From assembly GCA_905221605.1 (NCBI GenBank), contig CAJNDS010002380.1, positions 90,001-154,000 of the forward strand: DNA of 64,000 nt. The letters run 5' to 3'. Positions 28,674-38,700 of this stretch are shown here, in pieces. The notes beneath the pieces were generated by a model that saw only the letters and a list, made by a program, of their open reading frames with translations, made no database searches and was not told the origin of the DNA. Positions within the stretch are counted from its first letter, which is position 1. Each line of letters opens with the position of its first letter. Position numbers and translations under genes: made by a program. This DNA comes from Symbiodinium natans (taxonomy: Eukaryota > Sar > Dinophyceae > Suessiales > Symbiodiniaceae).

Positions 28674-31600
28674 TCAGTTTGTTGCTTTCAGGGCTTTGAC
28701 CAACCCTTCTGCCAGCACCTTGCTATACCTCCCTGTTGCTGTGTAGTCAATGTCATGGAACGAGGCATGTGTCTGGCAACTGCAGCTTCCAAACATGTCG
28801 AAAAGCTTCTGGGCGCACTCGAGATGTGAACACATGAACCTGAGACGTTTTGACACTGGAAGACCGCTTCGACTCAACACGCCGGTGGCGCATAGCCATA
28901 CATCTACGGGATACACAAGACCTGCGGCTCGAAGGACATTCTGTGTTCCCCGTCTCTTCCAAATCATGTTTTGCTTTGGCAATTCGAACGTACGTCCATC
29001 TCCAAGCCTCAGATACTTCTCTGCAGATCGCATCAACGCCTCCCACTCAAGATCAGATTTTGTACATCTTTGCACAAAGTTCCGCAGTGGCGATCCTGAA
29101 GAGCAAGGCGTGGACACGTGAACGTGGATCCAAAGCCCTCTGTTCTTCCAAGCAGTGATGACCTTGATGGTTTCTGCCAACACTCTTGAGGTCTCGGCAT
29201 TGGCTGTGATCCCGCAATACGGCACCCCAAGTGATCCACACACCTGACACAGGGCCGAATCCTCACTGCAAAACACCTCCAGCACTGCCACTTCATCAGA
29301 TTCCTTCATGCTCTCTGGAGAAACTCGCAGCTGTGACAACATGTACAACGCCTCCACATGTCCATCTTGTGTGATGAAGCCTAATCGCGTTCTGTGTTCT
29401 TGGAAGAGACGAGTTCCGAGATTTTTAGTGTAGAGATCAGCAGCATTCTCTGCGCCTCTCAGCCAACGCAACTTGAGCCGACCTCTCAAGAGATGTTCTC
29501 TCATCCATGCCAATCGGATCTCCACATGCCGCGAACGCTTAGGGACGTCTTCTGCATGAATGACATCCAACGCTGCCTGACTGTCCGTCAACAGTTCAGT
29601 GTAGATCTTGTCATGCTGTTCTTCACCACCTTCGTCCTCTGCATGGGCACTCATCTGCACATCAATTGAACCTTGAAGTTCACCAAAGGCAGTGAAGACA
29701 CGATCAAGCAAGTGCAAAAATCCGATTGTCTCCTGTGCAGCATACTGCAACGCATGAAGCTCAGCCTCACAAGATGACAAGCACACCACTCCTTGCACTT
29801 TCGCGATCCCTCGCACAAGACCTCCTCCAAAGCAGATGGCTCCACCTGTGATCCCTCTTCTGCCGATGAACCTGTATGGAGCATGAGACGCATCTGCAAA
29901 GACATGCACACCATTCCGCAGCACATCTTCGGAACATTCCAAGAACTCACCACTCAACTCCGATGACGGCAAGCGCAGTGCAACATGTCTGTCGGTGTAG
30001 AGATAACGTAGAAGTGCCCTCAACGCCGCCTCGGTGCTCTGTGTCGGCGCAGCTTGTTGCGTACTGATGAGTCCAATCATCAGTTTCAGATCTTGCCTTG
30101 TCTGGGCATACCAGAGAACCTTTCCGAGCACTCTGCGGAATCTGCTGTAGGCCTCCGACGTCAAAACCGGTGCACCTGTTTTCTCCAGTAGACCTGCCAG
30201 GTCTGGAACGGCAGTTGTGCCCTTTTGGATGCCAAATGCATCGAAGCACGATTGCAAGTATTCAGGCTTCACACCTACCTCGACTGCACTCTGTCCCGGC
30301 CACCGACGAATACACCGACCAATGAACTCAACCATGCCGCCACCTTGACTGGATGTCTTCACCCTACCTGTCACCTTTACGGTTACTCGCTTCCCGATGG
30401 CACTCAAGACCAAGTCTTCAGCCCACTGATCATCAGTGACGATTAGCAAATCGTCCACGTAGCATATGATCATCACTCTGCTTGATCTATCCTTGTGCCA
30501 CACAACACCCGCAAATAGACATGGCTCACGTGCATCACTCAACAGACCTAGTGGACGGATCAACGAAGAAAGAAGCTTAAGCCATGCCAACGAAGCATCC
30601 CGCAGTCCATTCAATGCGCAATACAGGAAGAAGAAGATAGCCTGGCCATCTTCCGAACTGATGCTTAGCGGTAGCTTCAACACAACGGGATTCGACTTGG
30701 TGTCCAACGGCGAGTTCATGAAAGCATGCCCAATGTCTGCCGCACAACCTTGCATGTCACGCGTGGCCATGAAGATCAAGGTGAGCATCATGGCATCATG
30801 GCTTGGGGTTGGTGAGCTAAACCCTTGCTTTCTTGCCGAGCCATGTGCAAGGTCCTTTGCCACAATGCGACACCTGACACGAGTGGGATTCTTTCTGGCA
30901 CAAACCCATCGAGCGGGTATAAGTCTCAGCGATGGGTTCTTAGCTTTCAGGATCTTCATTTCATGCTCAAGGATTGCCCTGCCTGTCTGACAACGCTCTA
31001 AGTTGGTGAGTTCCTCTTGCATCCCGGAGAATACAAGATCTCCCGGCAGTTCCTCCAGCGTACTGTCGTCTACTCCGGCATCAGGCTTCCAAATCAACAC
31101 GCGACGTCCTCCCAACATGAAACTCTCACTCTTCGCGTCCTGACTTCCATCTCGGAATCGAATGCTGTTCACCTCCACATCAAACATGCTCGGACTTGTC
31201 ACAACGTCGCTCAGCAGAACACTTTCACATGCGTTGCTGGACCAGCACAAGCCCTCGAGTCGTCTCGGCTCCTGGGGTCCTGAGGCTCGAATCTCATCTT
31301 CAAGATCAACAAGCTCAACATCAGGATGCCTCTTCACCCCCTTTTGCTCTGGTACCCTTGGGCCTGATCCTTGCTCGTCCACTTGCATGTGCTCGGATGA
31401 CTTGGCGGGTCTGCGCTGTAGCAGTGAAGGTCGTGATGATGCTGATGGTGATGCTGGCTCAACTACCCGCACACGCTTCAACTCTGGCCCATCACCTGTA
31501 CTCCCGGAAGCAACATCACGAGTCGACACCTCTCCACCTGAGCGCTGCTCTCTCTCTGGTCGTGGTTCATGTTCAGAAGATGACGGTGGGCGCCCCGCCA

Positions 31601-33614
31601 TTGGTGCAGGGATCCCCACCGGAATCGGCATCACTTCCTCTCGACCTTCGTCCTTCAACACCACTTTCCGTTCATCACTCTCAACATTGGTCTCAAACTG
31701 CTGGGACCTTCCTGCCTCAGCCGATCCACTTCCGGCTTCACGTGATGCATCCAAAGGTGGCTGCATAGCCACTCTAGCACCATCAGATGCCATGGACTCT
31801 GTCAACCAGCGTTCATACCTCCGATGACAGGCTCTCGTATGCGCACCGCCCAGCCTACGTCCATGTCGTGCATTGTCACACGCTGAGCATCCTTCCGTGT
31901 ATCCATGAGTTCTCACCCACTGAGCTGGAGGACCTGACGCTGGGGCTCTCAGTGACACAGGTGGCTCAAGAACTTCGCGCTCCTCACTTGCTGAAGGCAA
32001 CTGGGGGCCTCCGCCAAGAGTTCCAACGATGCCCTCAACAAGTTCCAGACGCCATGTCAAGGGTACACAAAGTTTCACCGACGTAGCTGCGAATGTCTTT
32101 AGCACCAACTGTCCCTCGACTCGGATGAGCGCTCGAACTTTGATGGCCTGTGACCCAAGGATGGGATGGAGGAAGGCACTTTCGGTGAACCTGGGAAGGT
32201 TAGGGGCGAGATCCTTGACTGATTGGGGAAGTTCTGCTAGGACTATGGCTCCAAACAAAGTGAAGGGTCCTTTTGGACTGGGCCTCCCAAGCACAAGATC
32301 ACAAGGTGCCATGTCACTCCCGTGCGCTTTAGAGAATCTGTTCAAACTTCCACACACGTAGCACAACGCACTGGCAAATCCTCCATGGTTGTAGCACAAG
32401 TCAAGCCCTTCCTGATTGAGATCTGACCTCAACGTCTGCAAGGACTCCTTAATCCTGCGCACACCACGTTCTGCCACTCCGACTGCTTCATGATGCTGGG
32501 GTCCTGCCTTTCGAACTTGGAAGGAGAATTCGCCAGAAGCCCCTGTGATCAAATCGGACACTGCCCCTTCAGCATCTGTGATCAACAACACCGAAGAGGA
32601 GCCTGACTCCAGACCAAACTCACGCAGCCACTTCACGATCTCTGTACGCGTCGCTACAAGATCCCCTGATGTCAAGATAGCACCAGTCATCATGCTCATG
32701 CGCTCGACAAGTACCAACACCCTCAGGTTGTCTGCTCGGACCTGCCTGTGATCTTCACCCGTGGATGACAAGTAGAAGAAATCTGCCACGACTTCACTTT
32801 CAAGTCTTCCGTTCACACGCTTGCGATGCTGAAAGACCGTTCTGGCAACTTGACAGTGCCTGCAGCCAGGATTATACGGTGTGTGTCCTTGCAATCGATG
32901 CTGTGCCAACTCTGCTTGTGTCGACCGTGTCACAGGCGCTACAAGAACTCCACCTTCAGCGGATATCGAGGAGAGGGAAAGTTCGACTTCGTTCGAAGAA
33001 CCCTGGGAGGGCTTCAACAGTGGTTTCAACCTCAACCAGGGAACATTTCCAAACAGTGTGACCTCTTTGGCTGTCAGGCCTGCAGAGGTGGCGAGCGCAA
33101 TCCCGGCACAATTTTGAGAAAAACTCCAACCGCGAAAACAAAGCATGGCCGTGGAAATAATGTTGTGGTTCGTGTCTCCTACCCAAACATTCATGCTTGC
33201 TGCATGCCACGTGTTCTCTCCACTCCCGTTCTCGAGCTGGAGTTCGACGGATATCGTCCGTTCACCAAGCATTCGCACAGAGCTGCCGTTTGCTGCAGAA
33301 AACTCTTGCCCTACATGCTGTCTCTTCGAATCATCAACGTAGACTCCAAACATCTCTGCATACTTCAGACTCAGCACTGTCACCCCTGCCCCGCTGTCCA
33401 GCAACCACCATTCCCCATCTCTCGCTTCTGCTCTCAGTCCAGCGATCACGAGTGGCCCCAGACAAACAGGCTGTTCAACAGGCAACACCGCACTCAACTG
33501 CAAACTCTCTCCTACGCTCTCGTCAGCAGCAGCGGTGTTCGATCTCATCTGTCCATTGCTCATCCCAACTGTTGCTCCAGCCCTCATCCCACACAAACGC
33601 ACCCCAGCCCTCAT
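28674..33614 (-). CDS. Copia pol polyprotein with C-terminal methyltransferase-like domain
   Basis: 1646 codons without a break. Protease: WWLLDSGAG with Asp-Ser-Gly at 73-75. Integrase: HHCC-type finger (HRLQGH, then CRHC, 239-254) and a DDE triad D278 (VVADFF), D347 (LLITDAEG), E382 (VAERGVR). A long, Ser/Pro/Glu-rich linker (about 500-780) includes a Cys/His motif near 574-596. RT: ADIGHAFMNSPL and the catalytic CYVDDLLIV (1051-1059). RNase H: CLSSCEAELHAL, LLTDSQAALD and ENAADLYTKNLG. Residues 1444-1646 follow the normal end of copia pol: VLEVFCSEDS resembles a SAM-binding motif I and STPCSSGSPLRNF near 1501 a Pro-Cys catalytic loop. Methylase-bearing copia elements have been reported in dinoflagellates. 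The ORF looks functional; gag does not. Confidence 0.9.
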   Translation of the reverse strand: MRAGVRLCGMRAGATVGMSNGQMRSNTAAADESVGESLQLSAVLPVEQPVCLGPLVIAGLRAEARDGEWWLLDSGAGVTVLSLKYAEMFGVYVDDSKRQHVGQEFSAANGSSVRMLGERTISVELQLENGSGENTWHAASMNVWVGDTNHNIISTAMLCFRGWSFSQNCAGIALATSAGLTAKEVTLFGNVPWLRLKPLLKPSQGSSNEVELSLSSISAEGGVLVAPVTRSTQAELAQHRLQGHTPYNPGCRHCQVARTVFQHRKRVNGRLESEVVADFFYLSSTGEDHRQVRADNLRVLVLVERMSMMTGAILTSGDLVATRTEIVKWLREFGLESGSSSVLLITDAEGAVSDLITGASGEFSFQVRKAGPQHHEAVGVAERGVRRIKESLQTLRSDLNQEGLDLCYNHGGFASALCYVCGSLNRFSKAHGSDMAPCDLVLGRPSPKGPFTLFGAIVLAELPQSVKDLAPNLPRFTESAFLHPILGSQAIKVRALIRVEGQLVLKTFAATSVKLCVPLTWRLELVEGIVGTLGGGPQLPSASEEREVLEPPVSLRAPASGPPAQWVRTHGYTEGCSACDNARHGRRLGGAHTRACHRRYERWLTESMASDGARVAMQPPLDASREAGSGSAEAGRSQQFETNVESDERKVVLKDEGREEVMPIPVGIPAPMAGRPPSSSEHEPRPEREQRSGGEVSTRDVASGSTGDGPELKRVRVVEPASPSASSRPSLLQRRPAKSSEHMQVDEQGSGPRVPEQKGVKRHPDVELVDLEDEIRASGPQEPRRLEGLCWSSNACESVLLSDVVTSPSMFDVEVNSIRFRDGSQDAKSESFMLGGRRVLIWKPDAGVDDSTLEELPGDLVFSGMQEELTNLERCQTGRAILEHEMKILKAKNPSLRLIPARWVCARKNPTRVRCRIVAKDLAHGSARKQGFSSPTPSHDAMMLTLIFMATRDMQGCAADIGHAFMNSPLDTKSNPVVLKLPLSISSEDGQAIFFFLYCALNGLRDASLAWLKLLSSLIRPLGLLSDAREPCLFAGVVWHKDRSSRVMIICYVDDLLIVTDDQWAEDLVLSAIGKRVTVKVTGRVKTSSQGGGMVEFIGRCIRRWPGQSAVEVGVKPEYLQSCFDAFGIQKGTTAVPDLAGLLEKTGAPVLTSEAYSRFRRVLGKVLWYAQTRQDLKLMIGLISTQQAAPTQSTEAALRALLRYLYTDRHVALRLPSSELSGEFLECSEDVLRNGVHVFADASHAPYRFIGRRGITGGAICFGGGLVRGIAKVQGVVCLSSCEAELHALQYAAQETIGFLHLLDRVFTAFGELQGSIDVQMSAHAEDEGGEEQHDKIYTELLTDSQAALDVIHAEDVPKRSRHVEIRLAWMREHLLRGRLKLRWLRGAENAADLYTKNLGTRLFQEHRTRLGFITQDGHVEALYMLSQLRVSPESMKESDEVAVLEVFCSEDSALCQVCGSLGVPYCGITANAETSRVLAETIKVITAWKNRGLWIHVHVSTPCSSGSPLRNFVQRCTKSDLEWEALMRSAEKYLRLGDGRTFELPKQNMIWKRRGTQNVLRAAGLVYPVDVWLCATGVLSRSGLPVSKRLRFMCSHLECAQKLFDMFGSCSCQTHASFHDIDYTATGRYSKVLAEGLVKALKATN

Positions 33615-35316
33615 CGACCTGCGGATGCTCAGGCACTGGCGGCAAAGACTCCACTAATTCAAACATCTTTCCTTTCTTGCCCTTTCCAGGACCTTTTTCT
33701 CCCTTTTCTTTGCCCTTTGCCTTTCCTTTTCCTTTATCCTTTCCTTTTCCATCTTTGCCTTTTCCTCGTTCCTTTCCTTTCTCCTTTCCTTTTCCCTTTC
33801 CAGAGGATGAGGCTGAGCCGTGGGCTTTACTGCAATGCGCGCTGATGTGTCCTAGTTCCCCACAAGAAAAACACTTCACCTTGGACATGTCTGTGCTACA
33901 GTTTTCTGTCTTGTGATTCTTCCTACCACAACGACCACACCGTTCAGCACTTACCGCAGAAACTAACACATCATGCCATGCACCGTCATGCTCACCATGC
34001 ACACTCATACTGTCCGTCATCGTTCCATGCTGTCATATCAAACACCTCATACACTTGCTTCTTTCCCGGTTCAGGTCCAAGAAAAGTCTCTGCTGACGCT
34101 CAAAACGAAGAGCTGCACTCCGACATAACTGATACGTTTCTGCTTCCGAGTGATGCAGAACGTACTTCTTCGCTTCTTCTGGCAAACTCCGCAGCAAAAT
34201 CACAAGCATGTCTCCATCTCCGATGCTCAACCCTTGCCTGTCTGGTGCTGTTGGCAGCGTGCCCAACAGCTTGGCGTAACGTGACACCTCCATGTCGATC
34301 TTTCTGATCACATCACCAACCATCGTAGCTGCATTCATTTCTGAATTTATCAAGGCGAATATTCTGTGCAACAGTTCCGACCGCAAGGCCTCTGCTCCAC
34401 TGCGCAACAAAAACTGCTGAGCCAGCTGCCTCAGCTCGTACCCACAGTTCACATTCCCCAAACTTCTGGCTGGATCTGCAAGAGACCCATCAAGTGGCAA
34501 ACCTTCGCTGAACGCCTGTATCATGAGGTTGCCCTAGCATGGTCCAAGAAAGCTGCTTTCAACAAGCCATACAGCCTCGACCGTGTCTTCTGCTCTTCAT
34601 TCAACGAATGTTGCCAAATCGTATCTGGCCAACGCACACACATGCCTATCTCTTCTGCAAACACAACGCTCGCCAGCGCTGCCCAACTTTGAAGCGACAC
34701 TACGTAGTCTGCAAACCCAGCAACCTCTTGCTCACGCGTGCTCCACTTCTCTGCATGGGTCACAGGAGGCTGACCCAACCATTTCTCAGATCGCGAAAAC
34801 ACATCCAGCTCCAGGAAGCACACCCGACGTTTGTGGCATGAACTGCTCTCGCCTAGGTTCTACAGGTACTGGCACCGGTCCAAACTGCTCAGACACTCCA
34901 CGCGCCTGCATTCCAAGTTGCTCCTGAAGCGCCGTTTGCGCCGCTTGAGCTTGCTGTGGATGAGCTGCTGCATCTGGACCAAAACGTCCTGACCAGCCAT
35001 GCCTTGCCTGGCACCCATGGGGCTTGTCCGAAGCTGCACGCTCGTCTTTGTAAAGGTCGAACTGCACTGTGGAGGCACGTCCTGGCGAATTGCTTGTGTT
35101 TTGCGGCCCTGAAAGCGGAGTCGCCCGACTGTAACTTGGGCTTTGTCCTGGCAATGCTGCTAGCGCAGTTGAGTTTTTCTGTGGATAGTCACGCTTTAAG
35201 CTCTGGGGAGTTGACCAACGTGGCCTTAACGTTTTTCTGAGGTTGTGCAGAGTCGCTTGCTGGACATTGCAGATGAAAGTTTTTTGGCAGGCTTGGACTT
35301 TGAACAGCAAAGACAT
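33523..35316 (-). pseudogene. Copia gag, broken by frameshifts
   Basis: Pieces in alternating frames: GQSPSYSRATPLSG (35316-34786), KWSTREQEVAGFADYVVSLQ and RLYGLLKAAFL (34823-34521), then ADPARSLGNVNCGYELRQLA to RFERQQRLFLDLNRE (34524-34033). A frame with VYEVFDMTAWNDDGQYECAW crosses 34060-34000. The last piece has two zinc knuckles, CGRCGRKNHKTENC and CFSCGELGHISAHC, then a Lys/Gly-rich stretch (33835-33700) and an acidic Trp-rich end overlapping pol by about 90 nt in another frame. At 34521-34524 stop and start overlap as ATGA. At least two frame changes look like mutations. Confidence 0.8.
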
Positions 35317-35429
35317 TTAAGCGTGTTGCAGGCCCGGATTTTAAGTTGCCATGCGCCCAATGAAGAAGAAGATCTTGGGGAAGGGCGTCCCCAGCGACAA
35401 GGTTGTGCACGTGGGTTTGGAGTGGGTTT

Positions 35430-35840
35430 GACCATGTTTTGAAGGGACTGAGAACAGCAGGTGGGTTTGGGGTGGGTTCGGCGTGGGTTTGGGGTGGGTT
35501 TGGCTGAGTTTGACCATGCTTGGAATGGACTGGGGTGGGTTTGACAGTGTTTTGAAAGGACTCGGGGTTGGGTTGGACCTGTTCAGAAGGGGTGCGGGTG
35601 GTGGGGTGGGTTTGACCGTGTTTTGAAGGTGGGATGGCTTTGGGGTGGTTTTGACCATGCTTTGACGGGGCTGGGATGGGTTTGACCAGGTTTTGAAGGC
35701 GCTCTTAGCTTTCGGGTGGGTTTGGGGTGGGCTTGGGCGGGTTTGACCAGGCTACGAAGGGGCTGGGTTGGGTTTGACCTCTTTTGAAAGGGTTGGGGTG
35801 AGGGGGGCCTTGACTGTGTTTTGAAGAGGCTGGGAAGGGG
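35430..35840. repeat. GTGGGTTTGACC minisatellite
   Basis: Variable units built on GGGGTGGGTTTGACCATG and TTTTGAAGG recur about every 40-60 bp. Frames through it are repeat-encoded. Confidence 0.85.
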
Positions 35841-35849
35841 GCTTGATTT

Positions 35850-38700
35850 CCACAGCAAGTGCTAGGAGACCGAGTTCCTGCAGCAGCTTAACCTGCTTGA
35901 GAACATAGCGAAGGTCACTTTCCTGCTGCGTGATGGAGGCCCTCCACCCCCGTAGAGTCTTAGCAAAACGGACCAAGGTGGCGAGCCTGCCCGCGAACGG
36001 CGGAGTCGCTGTGTTCCCGAATTAAAAAACATTGTTTTGTTATTCCGGGAAGCCTAGGACTCCACGGCACTCTATTGGTAAATTGTAATTTGCGAGGACT
36101 CCGCCGACTCCGCCGAGGCTTGTCACGCCGACTCCGCCAGAGCTACAGTAGGTGCCCCTTTAATCTTGATTAGCGACGCCGCGTCAGTGGGCAGGGGTAG
36201 AGTTGCGGGAAGAGCACGTGACTAATTCGCTGGAAGTGTGTCAGATAGTCGAAGCAGAAGGCAGTGTGTGCGTGAGGCTTGCAGCTGTGATTCTGTGACC
36301 TCCAAATCTGGGGTCGAAAAATCTAGGCAATTCTGGCTTCGTGTGTGTGGGCCTCCCCTGTAAGTCTGGCATCTTCGACAGCGGAAAGCTTTGCAGCACT
36401 GCATCTTGGTTGCTGAGCGGAGGCTGTGCATCCTTGCAAGCCGCTTGCTGTGCAGCGAAACTTGAATTTCTGTCTTTTTCTGAGCGACCGGATTTGATTG
36501 CTCAATGCATTCACCAGTCTTCTCTGGGCCCCTAAAGTGGGTGTGATGGCCTTTTATGCTTGTGGGACATTCCGAAACTGCAGCAAATCTGATCTTGTCT
36601 GTGCGAAACAAAGACAAGGAAGAAACCGTGGTAAAACCGCAGTGGGACAAAAGCCGAAGCTTTGGCACTTGAGCCATGGAATAAGAGGTTGTGCTTCTTC
36701 GTTATGCACACGGCTATGCTTCAAAGCAATGCAGCTGCTTCCAAGCTCCCTCAAAGTGCAGATGGGCAACAGTCATTGCAGCAAATCATAGAACGAATCT
36801 CTCCTAATTGCTTTTTCTGCGTGGTAACTATTGCAGATTTGGCTTGTTCTGCAGATCGACGTTGCACAGGTTTGGGAAGCCGTGGCTTTGGCTGCGGTCT
36901 TGCATTGTTACAAAGGTGGAGAAGTGTTAAAAAGTGTTGGAAGCCTTCAAAGTCTTCAAAGCCTTCAAAGGCAAAGATTCGAAGAAGACTTTAAAGCCCG
37001 TTCGTGCTGAAGGTCTGGAGATTGAGAAATTCTCATTGAATGCCTCCATCTTTTTCATTAGAGCGGCCACCGTTTTTTGTTCCACAGTTGAAGTGCGCAG
37101 ATCTTTTCAGAGCTGAGTTTAAAAGCAAGTGTAATTCCAAATCCAAAAACCCAAACTGAGCCATCGCTAAATTTAAGTTTATCCTCAAATACAAAGGCCA
37201 TGGTTGCAGAATTTAGAGCAATGTAGAATATTTGTTAGGAACATAACAGAGGAGAAATGCGACGCACACGAATTCTGCAAGTTCCTCACCGTTAACTTAC
37301 CATAGGTTCTTCTTCCCAATTCGGGCACAAGCTTTGGCGCAAATATGTTTTGAGCGTTCAAACAACGTTGGATTTAAACGTTTTAGCGGGGGGGTGGCTG
37401 TTTTCCGAATTAGTAGACCAAGGAACCTTTAAAACAAGTTTTCCATTGAGCATGAGCCAAGCATTGAAAAGACAAAGTTTGAGCCCGCTCGCAGTTCCAC
37501 TGTTACGGCATCGTGACTTGTTCTTGTAGAAACAGAAATTCATTTTTATCCTTTGGCTTGCTTTCTGTTCTAAGGAAAATTTTTGGTTGCCGTTTCATCA
37601 GGTTGCCAACTGTAAGACATTTACACCTGCTGTCCGCATTCCACCATTCCGTGCTCCACATTTACGGTTCATGCGTCAGTCTCCACGCTTCATTCCGCGT
37701 GCTGCGCTCCACGCTCCAATCTTGCAAGATGTGAGAAAATCCCGAGGGGTTGGTTATAGATTCAAATTATTTTCATCTGTGAGGCAGAGGCGCATTCAGT
37801 ATTCAACGTCTTTACGTGTCCATGTGCATGTTTTTTTTTTCCAATCCGCGCAGAAGGAGTCTTTCGTTCTGCAAAGTAGAGCCATCCCTGCTGCCGAGGG
37901 ATGAGCAGATGTGTGAAGCCACTGCTGCGGCTGCAGACTCCTGTAAACACACCAAAACATGTTGCTGTATGACATAACGCAAAGGCTTTGAGCAAGCTGT
38001 TTATGATCAAACACAAGGAAATCCAACAGACAAGGTGTGCATGTCATGGACGTTGATGCATCTCATGTTGGGAACGCACATGGTGATTGCAGCAGTCGGT
38101 AAAGCCATCACGTATTGAACTGTTGTTGCTTGGAGCCATTGGCTAATGACCAAGGAACCATATGGTGAAGCGCTGAGCATTAAGGTTTCATATCTAGGAC
38201 AATGGCATGCTGGCTTGGAGCCTTTCTTGGTAGACCCGAAGGCACCCGTCCGGCACATGGAAGTGATTGATGATTTGGTGGTGTGTACTCATGTTGATGC
38301 CAGGCTTGACGACAGCATCGCAAAATCGGCCCATACACGGCAACAGCCTTATAGGGTTGTTGCAGTGCTGCCGGTGATTTCCTTCACGTGTGTGAGGCGT
38401 TGGAGAGTTCCGAACTTAGCAGCTCAGGTGGGTATCCGCAACCAGTGTCCGGCACCGAATGATGGCTTTCATGTTAATGTGTTCACTTCGCAAGTCCCCA
38501 TAGTTTCGGGTTGATCCAGAGTCTGAACTGAAGGGCTTCAAGGTGCGGATTTGGCAGTTCAAATCCCGAGCCTAATTTGGTTCTCACCTGGCTTCGGGTC
38601 CAGTCATGCTCACCCAACGAATTTCCGTCCAGCAGAAGTTTGCTCCCGAGCTCTAAAGCTTGAAGCCTTTTGAGGCCCTGAACCCCCGAAACCGTGAGTC
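35850..38700. other. No gene recognised
   Basis: 2.8 kb of mixed, mostly AT-neutral DNA with short frames on both strands. The longest (38146-38514, +, 122 codons) has no recognisable motif. At 36930-36975 a CTTCAAAG unit repeats about four times. This is the transition from mobile-element DNA to the telomere-like-repeat region. Confidence 0.4.

Larger units (their letters stand above)
27869..35316 (-). mobile_element. Ty1/copia retrotransposon with methyltransferase-like tail and third ORF
   Basis: Minus-strand order: gag (about 35300-33523, frame-broken), pol (33614-28674, intact), then a third ORF with membrane segments (28529-27869). Pol has the copia order protease, integrase, RT, RNase H. 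I looked for direct LTRs in 27.2-28.6 kb and 35.3-36.3 kb and saw none, so the ends are unknown. Confidence 0.88.

Noticed and set aside
31162-31827. Long + strand frames opposite copia pol (also 33197-33916)
   Set aside because: Antisense shadows of an intact copia ORF; no protein character.
27869-35900. LTRs of the copia element
   Set aside because: Compared 27.2-28.6 kb with 35.3-36.3 kb by eye and found no direct repeat; a computed self-alignment would settle it.
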